The notes below the pieces were generated by a model. It saw nothing but the letters and a program-made list of their open reading frames with translations. It was not told the DNA's origin and ran no database searches. Both the position numbers and the translations under genes were made by a program. From contig NZ_JAMBOX010000001.1 of the NCBI RefSeq assembly GCF_023715785.1, positions 806,001 through 870,000 on the forward strand: a DNA stretch of 64,000 nucleotides, written 5' to 3'. Source of the DNA: Neobacillus niacini. GTDB taxonomy: Bacteria > Bacillota > Bacilli > Bacillales > Cytobacillaceae. Positions 43,484 through 52,700 of this stretch are shown in pieces; within the stretch, counting starts at the first letter, position 1; every line of letters begins with the position of its first letter.

Positions 43484-44716
43484 TTGAGAGAAGAATTGAT
43501 TCAACGATTTACTTCCTATGTAAAGGTGGATACGCAATCCAACGAAGCCAGCGAGACATGCCCGTCAACGGAAGGGCAGTGGACGCTGCTCCGCATGCTG
43601 GAAGCGGAACTTAAGGAAATCGGGATGCAAGAGGTTACACTTGATGAGAATGGGTATCTGATGGCGACCCTGCCTTCCAACACCGACAAAGATGTGCCGA
43701 CGATCGGCTTCCTTGCCCACGTCGATACAGCGACTGATTTTACTGGGAAAGACGTGAAGCCGCAGCTAGTCGAAAACTACGACGGCGGCGACATTACCTT
43801 AAACGAATCCCTAAAGGTCATCATGACAACAAAGGATTTTCCAAATCTCGCCGACTACAAAGGCCACACGCTGATCACAACCGACGGCACGACGCTGCTT
43901 GGCGCCGACAACAAGGCTGGCGTTACCGAAATCATGACGGCGATGGCTTACCTGATCAAGCATCCGGAAATTAAGCACGGCAAGGTCCGCGTTGCGTTCA
44001 CACCGGATGAGGAAATCGGCCGCGGCCCGCATAAGTTTGACGTTGAAGCCTTCAATGCAAAATACGCATACACGGTTGACGGCGGTCCATTAGGGGAGCT
44101 TGAATATGAAAGCTTCAACGCCGCTGCAGCCAAAATCACCATAAAAGGGAATAATATTCATCCTGGCTCTGCGAAGGACAAAATGGTCAACTCGATGAAA
44201 ATTGCGATGGAGCTTAACAGCAAGCTGCCAGCACAAGAGGCGCCCGAGCACACCGAAGGCTACGAAGGCTTCTACCACCTCATTTCCTTCACAGGCGAAG
44301 TCGAGCAAACCAAACTTTATTACATTATCCGCGACCATGACAGAGAGATTTTTAACAACAGAAAAGCAACAATGGAAAAAATCGTCGCACAGTTAAACGA
44401 AAAATATGGCGAAGGTACACTTCAACTTGAACTGAACGACCAATATTACAACATGAAGGAAAAAATCGTACCGGTGTTTGAAATTGTGGAAATCGCCAAG
44501 GAGGCAATGGAAAGCCTCGATATTAAACCATTGATTAAACCGATCCGCGGCGGCACTGATGGCTCCCAATTATCCTACATGGGACTGCCGACGCCGAATA
44601 TCTTTACAGGCGGCGAAAATTTCCACGGTAAATTTGAGTTTATTTCCGTTGATAACATGATCCAAGCGACTAATACGATCGTTGAAATTACCAAGCTTTT
44701 TGAACAAAGAGCTTAA
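43484..44716 (+). CDS. pepT: Peptidase T (tripeptide aminopeptidase)
   Basis: This 410-residue M20B metallopeptidase has zinc-binding residues in [11 protein letters not shown] (near 76), [12 protein letters not shown] (near 140), [14 protein letters not shown] (near 173, catalytic EE), [12 protein letters not shown] (near 194) and the C-terminal [12 protein letters not shown] (near 375). It removes the N-terminal residue from tripeptides in the cytoplasm. I chose TTG 43484, 9 nt after GGGAGTG, which gives the normal family length; an upstream frame to 43415 adds 23 unrelated residues. Confidence 0.95.
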   Translation: MREELIQRFTSYVKVDTQSNEASETCPSTEGQWTLLRMLEAELKEIGMQEVTLDENGYLMATLPSNTDKDVPTIGFLAHVDTATDFTGKDVKPQLVENYDGGDITLNESLKVIMTTKDFPNLADYKGHTLITTDGTTLLGADNKAGVTEIMTAMAYLIKHPEIKHGKVRVAFTPDEEIGRGPHKFDVEAFNAKYAYTVDGGPLGELEYESFNAAAAKITIKGNNIHPGSAKDKMVNSMKIAMELNSKLPAQEAPEHTEGYEGFYHLISFTGEVEQTKLYYIIRDHDREIFNNRKATMEKIVAQLNEKYGEGTLQLELNDQYYNMKEKIVPVFEIVEIAKEAMESLDIKPLIKPIRGGTDGSQLSYMGLPTPNIFTGGENFHGKFEFISVDNMIQATNTIVEITKLFEQRA

Positions 44717-44720
44717 TTTT

Positions 44721-44753
44721 AAAAAAGCTAACCCTACAAAGGTTAGCTTTTTT
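44721..44753 (+). terminator. Terminator of pepT
   Basis: AAAAAAGCTAACC and GGTTAGCTTTTTT form a 13-bp stem with a 7-nt loop, ending in a T-run. Confidence 0.92.
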
Positions 44754-44794
44754 CAATAATCGACATATTTCCCGGGGCATATTCGACAAACTCT

Positions 44795-45733
44795 TCAAAC
44801 AAGGAACTGAGCACATTCCCGCAGGCTCAACACAGTCTCATTCAATTGTCTCTCCAACTGCGCCTTCGACCATTTGCCATTATCAGCGCTCAAATCCTTC
44901 ACAATCAGCAAGATCATCCAAATTGAGAATACACAAGAAAACAGGTGATACTCTCTTATAAACGCCCCAGCATCCAACTCCAATTCAACCTGTTCAAGAT
45001 AGTACCGTAATGCTCGCTCACGAAACTCAGCTCCAATCTTTTTGGGAAAAATCGGATGCGACATATCGAGCAAGTGGTACAGGTCCCAGAAGGGGGTATT
45101 GGTGTGGGCGTGCTCCCAGTCCAAAATCACAATCCGGCCAGCGGCCAATGCATAATTCCCCACATGCAGGTCACCATGTGAGAGGACAAGCGTCTTTGAA
45201 AATATGAAACTATCAAGGAATTCGTAAACACGCTCAATCGATTGTTCCTCCAACATCAAATCCGGAAGCAATGCCATAAACTTTCCCTTATCCCTGCGAA
45301 TGTCTGAAATCAACTGGTCCAGCTTCGGCTTCAGTCCGGATACCGGAACATCAGGAAACGACTCGAGGGGGAGGGAATGCCACCATGCCATCCACTTAAC
45401 TACACCGAGCACACTTTCTTCAGTAAACTCATGTAATAGCGGGCCAAGGTCTTCGAGAATCATCCAGCTAAACTCAGGATGATCGTGTTTCGAATAAGAA
45501 ATGATTTTTGGAAAAATCGCCGGGAACACATGAAGGACATGTTCATTGATCCAGGCTTCCTTGCCCAACTGGTCGTTGTTCGTCAACGGTTTAAAAATAT
45601 AGCTTTCCGTCTCTGATAAATAAAACCGTTCAACAAATTTGCCGTTCATCCCTTGATAGAGCGGTTCTTTTTTTAAAATTAACTGGTCATTTAAAGTTCC
45701 ATCCACGAGAACGATTTCCTCAGGCAACCCCAT
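44795..45733 (-). CDS. APH/choline-kinase-fold phosphotransferase
   Basis: This 312-residue protein has the kinase catalytic loop LSHGDLHVGNYALA near residue 185 and the metal-binding VILDWEHAHTNTPFWDLYHLL near 203, as in aminoglycoside phosphotransferases and related small-molecule kinases. The N-lobe Lys is in YIFKPL near 50. The substrate cannot be inferred; most Bacillus members of this group are not resistance enzymes. ATG 45733 is preferred over 45796. No operon partner is present. Confidence 0.82.
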   Translation of the reverse strand: MGLPEEIVLVDGTLNDQLILKKEPLYQGMNGKFVERFYLSETESYIFKPLTNNDQLGKEAWINEHVLHVFPAIFPKIISYSKHDHPEFSWMILEDLGPLLHEFTEESVLGVVKWMAWWHSLPLESFPDVPVSGLKPKLDQLISDIRRDKGKFMALLPDLMLEEQSIERVYEFLDSFIFSKTLVLSHGDLHVGNYALAAGRIVILDWEHAHTNTPFWDLYHLLDMSHPIFPKKIGAEFRERALRYYLEQVELELDAGAFIREYHLFSCVFSIWMILLIVKDLSADNGKWSKAQLERQLNETVLSLRECAQFLV

Positions 45734-45895
45734 AGTCCCACAACCTTTAAGTAGGTTTTTACTACGACTATAATTCAAACCTAAAATACTAAGCAAGTTA
45801 TCCGCCCAAAATCGATCTTCGACAATATTCCTACCGTCCGCCGCCTCACCATCCTCAAAAAAAGTGTCTATTTAATTGTATGGCGTAATAGGATA

Positions 45896-46801
45896 TTAAT
45901 TCTGATAGCGGTCAAGGATGCTGAAAAATTCACTTAGGAACTCGTAAAAAAGCAATTCCGTCGGCAGCAGTTCACGTTCGGTTGGGATGATGACGCCGAC
46001 CGTGCGGGTGACGTTAGGCTCCACCAACGGAATTTTGACGGTTGCCCGCGGCAGGCTGTCAATCAGGGTGATTTCAGGGATGAGCGTCACGCCAAGGCCC
46101 GCAGAAACCAACCCTTTTATGGCATCAATGTCTTTGCCCTCGAAGGCAACACTTGGCTCAAATCCGAGCTGAGCGCAGGCATTGACGATGATTTCCCGCA
46201 AAATATAGCCATTGGGGAACAAGATAAATGGATCCTCCCGTAGATCGCTTATTTTTATTAATTTCTTATCCGCCAGCGGATGATTTAGCGGCAGCAACGC
46301 GACGATGTTTTCGGTAAATAACGTCTTTCCGGTAATCTTTTTTGTCTTTTTCGGGACTGGACCGATAATGGCCATATTAAAATCGCCCTTAATGACACCA
46401 TCAATTAAATAGGTATAGGAACCTTGGTTCAATTGAAACTTTACTTCAGGATAGCGCTCCCGGAAGGCGGAGATGGCCGTCGGCAGTGTATAGCCGGCGA
46501 GGCTGGAGGGAAACCCGATATGAACCGTTCCTTTTTCGGGGTCAAGATATTCCTCGACCTTGCGCTTGGCATTATCAATCAGCTTTACTGCCTGTTCCAT
46601 TTGCTGCAAAAACATTTCGCCAATCGGGGTCAGCTTGACACTGCGGCCCTCACGAATAAACAGGTTGACCCCAAGTTCTTCCTCGAGGTTAAAAATCTGC
46701 CGGCTCACCGCCGATTGCGCCACATGCATGGCGTCGGCCGCCTCTGTCACATGCTCGCGTTTGGCCACTTCAATAAAATATTTAATCTGCCTTAACTCCA
46801 T
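45896..46801 (-). CDS. gltC: LysR-family regulator, GltC-like
   Basis: This 301-residue protein has the LysR winged helix at residues 1-60 (MELRQIKYFIEVAKREHVTEAAD...SAVSRQIFNLEEELGVNLF) and a periplasmic-binding-type effector domain. The sequence pattern is that of GltC, which in B. subtilis controls glutamate synthase. Here the divergent neighbour is NADP-type glutamate dehydrogenase, so control of gdhA is the natural inference. The 169-bp intergenic region is AT-rich and contains ATCTA-N14-TAGAT at about 46848-46871, a possible binding dyad. Confidence 0.82.
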   Translation of the reverse strand: MELRQIKYFIEVAKREHVTEAADAMHVAQSAVSRQIFNLEEELGVNLFIREGRSVKLTPIGEMFLQQMEQAVKLIDNAKRKVEEYLDPEKGTVHIGFPSSLAGYTLPTAISAFRERYPEVKFQLNQGSYTYLIDGVIKGDFNMAIIGPVPKKTKKITGKTLFTENIVALLPLNHPLADKKLIKISDLREDPFILFPNGYILREIIVNACAQLGFEPSVAFEGKDIDAIKGLVSAGLGVTLIPEITLIDSLPRATVKIPLVEPNVTRTVGVIIPTERELLPTELLFYEFLSEFFSILDRYQN

Positions 46802-46955
46802 TTTCCCCGGCCTCCTTTTGCCTTCATCTCATTTTGGCATTAATTATATCTATTATTCATATTGCTTAGATTATTTTTCAATTATAGAATAAGTAAATGA
46901 CAATAAAAAGAATTTTCAGTTAACAAATGGATAATTTTATATTATTTTTCAATAA

Positions 46956-48353
<1,398 letters not shown>

Positions 48354-48361
48354 AATTAATT

Positions 48362-48382
48362 CCCCCGAACTTATATCGGGGG
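48362..48382 (+). terminator. Terminator of gdhA
   Basis: CCCCCGA and TCGGGGG form a 7-bp stem with a 7-nt loop, followed by TTTTTT. Confidence 0.93.
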
Positions 48383-48456
48383 TTTTTTCATGCACGCATG
48401 ATTTCCGGGCTGATTGGTTACATTAACCATTGTCAATCAATAAGGAGGTTAAGCGC

Positions 48457-48591
48457 ATGGATAAAAATCTTCAAGGCGACACCCATGAATATGTCGAAAA
48501 CTTGCATGAGCGTCAGGAAAAGGACCGCAAAAATCGACAAAGACAAGGGAAAAATACACCTAGTGAGCATATGCCTAATAAGGAACATTAA
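48457..48591 (+). CDS. DUF4023-like microprotein, 44 aa
   Basis: This 44-residue, highly charged protein starts MDKNLQGDTHEYVENLHERQ and continues with a Lys/Arg/Gln-rich stretch ending MPNKEH. It fits the small Bacillus DUF4023 family (THEFVEKLHE-like core and QGKNTPSEHMPNK tail), whose function is unknown. TAAGGAGGT lies 7 nt upstream of ATG, an almost perfect ribosome binding site, and a terminator follows, so it is a genuine single-gene unit. Confidence 0.82.
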   Translation: MDKNLQGDTHEYVENLHERQEKDRKNRQRQGKNTPSEHMPNKEH

Positions 48592-48605
48592 AAAAGTTGA
48601 GAACG

Positions 48606-48633
48606 AAGCCAAGATCTTAGGCGATCATGGCTT
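48606..48633 (+). terminator. Terminator of the DUF4023 gene
   Basis: AAGCCA-A-GATC pairs with GATC-A-TGGCTT (10 pairs, one mismatch, 6-nt loop), followed by TTTTTATT. Confidence 0.88.
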
Positions 48634-48810
48634 TTTTATTATTTTGCGCCATTCGTTCTATATATTAACCTCCTTCTTCCGCGATGCTCAATCAAAAGGG
48701 CTGATTTTCGATCAATAGAAAATCAAGGATTTCCTTAACCGGCAGTTGCAAGTGAAAGTGCTCAAACTAAACGATGAAGCAGAACGAATTTCCTACCCGA
48801 AATAATGCAA

Positions 48811-48832
48811 AAGGCACCCAAAAAGGTGCCTT
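48811..48832 (-). terminator. Terminator of parMR operon
   Basis: AAGGCACC and GGTGCCTT form an 8-bp stem with a 6-nt loop, followed on the minus strand by TTGCATTATTTC. It lies 9 nt after the parR-like stop. Confidence 0.8.
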
Positions 48833-48841
48833 CCCACTGCT

Positions 48842-49429
48842 CTACTTATTCATACTCGCCAAAAACCCGCCCAGCAGGTCGTCAAGGTCTGGTTCCTCTT
48901 CCAATCCAGCCTTCTCAAGAGGGGACTCTTGTTGAACCTTAGCTCGATCCCAATCAAACGTTTCAAGGTCATCTTCACTTTCGACCCCAGCAGCAATCTC
49001 ATCTTCAAAGTCACGGGCTTGCTCGTCCGGGATTACCTCAAACGCCACTTCCTCCTGCAAATACAGCGCCTCATCGATATCCACCGAATTGCTGTTCAAC
49101 GAGGCCAGCAGTGCGGTCGACCTTACGGGGTCGGAAATCAGCTGATAAAGAATGCTTCCGAGCAACGCTTCCGAATGCTCGTGCTTCAGCCAGTCGCGCT
49201 GTGCCTTGGTTAAGCTCTTTGGAAGGGGGACCGTAATTGTTTCCTTCTCGCGGGCTGCAGAACGCCCGACCCCATCCAAAACGAACTGTGCGATTTGGCT
49301 CGAAAAATTCCGCCGCTCCGTTTCCTTCAATTTTTGGAGGTGCTTCAGGATATGGTCCGATGTATCCGAGGGGACCCGGAACGAAATGGCCTGCCCCCTC
49401 TTAATCTCGTTACCCGACGCTTTTTTCAT
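48842..49429 (-). CDS. parR: ParR-like centromere-binding adaptor
   Basis: This protein has 195 residues. The N-terminal 55 residues (AISFRVPSDTSDHILKHLQKLKETERRNFSSQIAQFVLDGV) have the strand-helix-helix pattern of a ribbon-helix-helix DNA-binding domain. The middle is helical and the C-terminal 60 residues are strongly acidic, ending DLDDLLGGFLASMNK. This is the layout of ParR-type adaptors, which bind iterons through RHH dimers and cap the ParM filament with a C-terminal tail. It lies 14 nt downstream of the parM-like gene. The assignment is by architecture and position, not by strong sequence recognition. Confidence 0.75.
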   Translation of the reverse strand: MKKASGNEIKRGQAISFRVPSDTSDHILKHLQKLKETERRNFSSQIAQFVLDGVGRSAAREKETITVPLPKSLTKAQRDWLKHEHSEALLGSILYQLISDPVRSTALLASLNSNSVDIDEALYLQEEVAFEVIPDEQARDFEDEIAAGVESEDDLETFDWDRAKVQQESPLEKAGLEEEPDLDDLLGGFLASMNK

Positions 49430-49443
49430 AAAATCACCCTAGA

Positions 49444-50604
49444 TCAACTTTTTACAGGGGCTTTATCAGCCTTTTGCTTCTCGGCCTTGCGGACAAAATC
49501 GGTAATCAGCTTATAATAGGCGTTGGCCATCATCCAAATGCTTTCCTTTTCATCCTCGAAGAAATCGATATTGAAACCATCCAAACCATTATTTAATGCT
49601 TTCAGATAGTCTTTTAAAATAATGGAGCCGCCGCCGACAAAATAGCAGATTTCCGTCTGCGAGTTCTTTGCCCACACATTACGCAGCAGGCGATATTGCT
49701 TTTTAGCCAGGTCCAGCAGGATTCGGTCGGTGATATCGTGGACGCTCGTCCGGCTGCCTTTCACCATGATATGGTTACGGTCATTTTTCTTCGTGATGAT
49801 TTCAACGACATCACGTCGGCTGTCCAGTTCCACGCCGTGCTTTTTGCGGATTTCCTCACGAATGGCCTCCAGAGATTCCGAAACCCCGAGGTTAAAGCCC
49901 TGCGCTTTATCATCATCGACATTCCTGTTCTTGATGACGGCGATATCGGTTGAGAGCCCGCCGATATCCTGAATTAAAATCCGCTTATCGATTAAATCCT
50001 TGTTGATAATTTTTAAATTATTGTCCATCACAAGGTTAATATAGGCCGCAAAGCCTTCCGGATACACCTTCACCTCATTGAATTTAATATTGACCTTGAT
50101 GCCCTGGTATCGCGGTGTCACCAAAAATTCCACCTGATGCACGGAACCTAGCAGCTTTGAGCGGTAACCCGCATCCTTGCCTTCCTTCACCTCGCGCAGC
50201 GGCAGGCCTGTTCCTAATGTATAGTTGGCATCAATAATGTTTTTCGAACGTGGAAACTCTGCCTTTACGGCATCGAGTGCCAATGTCGTAAACAGCATGA
50301 TTAATGTTTGGTCTTCCTCCGACTTGCTGCTGCCGGGATCGAGTTCTGTGGCATTATTGCTCTTGGTCGCCAAATTCCCGACTCGATAAATGATATTGTT
50401 TTCCTTCAGCGCAGGGGAGTGGACTTTAATATGTATCCCGTCCAACGGGTCCTTGGAGTCTAACTCTTCAATGCCGATTACGGGCCGGTCTTCTGTGTCT
50501 CTTGCAATTATGTTAGGGATATTCAATTCATGCTCTATTTCCCCGAAAATGGCCTTAATGGAGTCGTTGCCTACATCCACAGCTGCAATTCTAGATTTGG
50601 TCAT
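49444..50604 (-). CDS. parM: ParM/StbA-family actin-like partition ATPase
   Basis: This 386-residue protein has the actin-fold motifs in order: phosphate-1 AAVDVGNDSIKAIFGE (residues 7-22), phosphate-2 ILIQDIGGLSTDIAVIK (near 208) and adenosine motif CYFVGGGSIILKDYL (near 328). Length and motif spacing fit ParM/Alp partition proteins rather than MreB or FtsA. The start is ATG 50604, with GGAGAGG about 10 nt upstream. A longer open frame to 50880 only translates the repeat array. It should polymerise with ATP and push or pull parC-ParR complexes. Gene order parC-parM-parR equals that of plasmid R1. Confidence 0.9.
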   Translation of the reverse strand: MTKSRIAAVDVGNDSIKAIFGEIEHELNIPNIIARDTEDRPVIGIEELDSKDPLDGIHIKVHSPALKENNIIYRVGNLATKSNNATELDPGSSKSEEDQTLIMLFTTLALDAVKAEFPRSKNIIDANYTLGTGLPLREVKEGKDAGYRSKLLGSVHQVEFLVTPRYQGIKVNIKFNEVKVYPEGFAAYINLVMDNNLKIINKDLIDKRILIQDIGGLSTDIAVIKNRNVDDDKAQGFNLGVSESLEAIREEIRKKHGVELDSRRDVVEIITKKNDRNHIMVKGSRTSVHDITDRILLDLAKKQYRLLRNVWAKNSQTEICYFVGGGSIILKDYLKALNNGLDGFNIDFFEDEKESIWMMANAYYKLITDFVRKAEKQKADKAPVKS

Positions 50605-50622
50605 ATAGATCATTCCTCTCCA

Positions 50623-50646
50623 CTTAATAGATTTGTTTCTATTAAG
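50623..50646. promoter_or_regulatory. 9-bp inverted repeat in the parM leader
   Basis: CTTAATAGA and TCTATTAAG flank a 6-nt centre just upstream of the parM ribosome binding site. It is a possible operator or leader hairpin; there is no T-run. Confidence 0.55.
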
Positions 50647-50693
50647 GTTATAGAAGATTACTAGATTCTTCAATGACACCAGAGCAAAAGAAA

Positions 50694-50876
50694 CATAAAC
50701 GTAAAAATGTAAACATGACGTAAACATGGAGAAAAGTGTAAACATATTTGTATACAAAACAAACAAAATCGTAAACATAGCGCCACCAAAGGATGTAAAC
50801 AGATTTGTAAACATGTAAACAAATACGTAAACATCAAGTAGACAAAAAGTAAACAAGTATACATAAACGTAAACGC
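50694..50876. repeat. parC-like iteron array (GTAAACA)
   Basis: About 13 direct repeats of GTAAACA(T/A), some with one change (GTATACA, GTAGACA), begin at 50709, 50720, 50738, 50750, 50771, 50795, 50807, 50815, 50827, 50838, 50849, 50857 and 50869. A further ATAAACG is at 50695. Most steps are 11-12 bp, about one helical turn. The position upstream of parM matches parC of type II partition loci, where ParR binds and represses the operon. Confidence 0.85.
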
Positions 50877-50912
50877 GCAACCGATGTTACAAATATTTCA
50901 TTACGGCAAAAA

Positions 50913-50937
50913 AGAAGGCCCCAAAAGGAAACCTTCT
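50913..50937 (-). terminator. Terminator of the L,D-transpeptidase gene
   Basis: On the minus strand, AGAAGG and CCTTCT form the base of a stem with partial inner pairing, followed by TTTTT. Confidence 0.65.
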
Positions 50938-51038
50938 ATTGTATCCATAAAATCCGGCAGTGCCAGTCGCCGACGTAAATAAACTCGATTGCCTCGGGTC
51001 CATACTGGGGAAGCCATTTTCATATTTAAATCAACATT

Positions 51039-52436
51039 CTACAAAATTACTGCCAGATCCGCACCAACATACATGTAATACCAGTTATTATTGTATTTCA
51101 ACAGGGAGGTTTCTACTGGTTTGGTTAAATGAAAGTTATACTTAATTCCGGACATATCCAATAAACCGGTCTTCGGTTGATCCGGATTTTCAAAGTAATC
51201 CTGACTGCTGATCAATGAGGCGGTTTGTAATCCACCAGTTGAATCGGTAAAATACCATTTTCCTTTATAGTTAACCCAGCCGGTTACCATTGAGCCAGTT
51301 TCATCCAGATAGCGCCAAGTCGAATTGTCCTGAACCCAGCCGGTTTGCATCGCTCCTGCGGCATCAAAATAGTACTTTTTTCCGCCTTCGTCCAGCCAGC
51401 CGGTTTGCATGACACCTTTAGTGTCAAAATAATATCTCGTTCCATTATCCCAGAGCCAGCCCGTCTTCATGACTCCATTCTGATCAATATAATGCTTTTG
51501 CCCGGCATCCTCCAGCCAGCCCGTCTTCAACGCACCGGCAGCGTCAAAGTAGAATTTTTGCCCGTTTTCTTCATGCCAGCCAATTTTGGCTTTCCCTTCG
51601 TTATCGAGAAAATAACGTTGTCCGCCGTCATCAAGCCAGCCGGTTTGCATGGCACCATTGCCGTCGAAATAATATTTGCCGGCTTGAAGCTCTAGCCATC
51701 CCGTACGGATAACACCGTTTTTGTCAAAGAAGTATTTTTTCCCGCCTTCATTCAGCCAACCGGTCTTCATGACACCGGAGCGTTCAAAGAAATATTTTTT
51801 GTCATTGATGGTTTGCCAGCCGGTTCTCATCACGCCATTGTCGTAATAAAATTTTTTGCCGCTGACATTTACCCATCCGTTTTGGATTGGGACAATCGCG
51901 CTTCCCGCGTCCGCACTTGCCGGAGCGGTAACGACATACCCATTTGCTGCTGCAATCGCATCGAATCCGGCATCTGAATGTGTAATCACAACCTCCGTAT
52001 ATAGCTTGATTTGATCAAATAACCAGCGCACCTCGGCATTATGCATTCTTACACAGCCCGCACTTACATATCTTCCGATGGACCCTTCATTGGCATTACC
52101 GTGAATCGCATAAGTTGTTCCATACGTGCCTCTAGCCTCAAGACCCATCCAGCGGTTGCCTAAAGGGTTGCGTGGGTCTCCACCGGGGATGTTATCTTTA
52201 TAATAAGGGCGATTGACAATCTTATTCACAATCTTAAACTTCCCTTCCGGAGTTAACGACCGTGACCTCCCCGTTCCTACCTTAAATGTTTTGACCAAAG
52301 TGCCGCCGTTATAATAGGCTAGTGTATTTGTCTTTTTATTAATTATGATGAACTGGGAACCGTCGCTGGCTTCTACCGGGCCAGCAAAGGTGAAAAAAGT
52401 GAAAAGCAGTAAAAAAGCTAATAGGAATTTCTTCAT
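51039..52436 (-). CDS. Secreted L,D-transpeptidase (YkuD) with GW cell-wall-binding repeats
   Basis: This 465-residue protein has a signal peptide (MKKFLLAFLLLFTFFTFAGPVEA) and a YkuD domain at residues 28-155 with the catalytic motif HGNANEGSIGRYVSAGCVRM (His near 121, Cys near 137). About ten repeats of 20-21 residues follow, of the pattern GWLx-x-G-x-KYYFDx-x-G-x-MxT, typical of choline-binding/CW_binding_1 modules. It would cross-link peptidoglycan outside the cell while anchored by the repeats. The repeat block is much longer than in B. subtilis YkuD, which has LysM instead. It is a single gene with its own terminator. Confidence 0.92.
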   Translation of the reverse strand: MKKFLLAFLLLFTFFTFAGPVEASDGSQFIIINKKTNTLAYYNGGTLVKTFKVGTGRSRSLTPEGKFKIVNKIVNRPYYKDNIPGGDPRNPLGNRWMGLEARGTYGTTYAIHGNANEGSIGRYVSAGCVRMHNAEVRWLFDQIKLYTEVVITHSDAGFDAIAAANGYVVTAPASADAGSAIVPIQNGWVNVSGKKFYYDNGVMRTGWQTINDKKYFFERSGVMKTGWLNEGGKKYFFDKNGVIRTGWLELQAGKYYFDGNGAMQTGWLDDGGQRYFLDNEGKAKIGWHEENGQKFYFDAAGALKTGWLEDAGQKHYIDQNGVMKTGWLWDNGTRYYFDTKGVMQTGWLDEGGKKYYFDAAGAMQTGWVQDNSTWRYLDETGSMVTGWVNYKGKWYFTDSTGGLQTASLISSQDYFENPDQPKTGLLDMSGIKYNFHLTKPVETSLLKYNNNWYYMYVGADLAVIL

Positions 52437-52672
52437 CTCTCTATCTCCCCAATATGTTTCTTTTCTTTAAAATAACATGTTATGCAGGAAATATTTGTCT
52501 TATGGTAGTGAAAATTTTGTAGAATTTTGATATTTTAACAGAAACATTTAGGTGATTTTTCATATGTTGATCTAAAGAAAACATACCGTTGACCTATAAT
52601 TTTGGTATCTATTTCCGAATCAAAAACTATTCCGAACACCCTAAAGATTGATACAATTATAAAAAAGCTATT

Positions 52673-52685
52673 GGTGTCAGGCACC
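52673..52685 (+). repeat. Dispersed motif GGTGTCAGGCACC, copy 3 (hairpin part absent)
   Basis: The 13-bp motif is identical to copies 1 and 2 but lacks the linked GTCC/GGAC hairpin. It lies 2 nt before the lytS ribosome binding site (AAAAGGAGT), within the leader. Confidence 0.7.
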
Positions 52686-52700
52686 AAAAGGAGTATTTCC

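Larger units (their letters stand above)
50605..51038. other. 434-bp region upstream of parM
   Basis: It holds the parM leader palindrome (50623-50646), the GTAAACA iteron array (50694-50876) and the L,D-transpeptidase terminator (50913-50937). The 100 bp next to the transpeptidase stop contain nothing I can interpret. Confidence 0.7.

Noticed and set aside
48634-48800. A possible remnant coding segment ending ...LNDEAERISYPK before the parR terminator
   Set aside because: It is a frame of only about 28 codons after an in-frame stop, without start or ribosome binding site. It is too short to identify.
50605-50880. An open frame extending parM upstream, rich in Tyr, Val, Phe and Leu
   Set aside because: It is the translation of the GTAAACA iteron array on the minus strand. 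It has no ribosome binding site, and the actin fold begins at the ATG at 50604.
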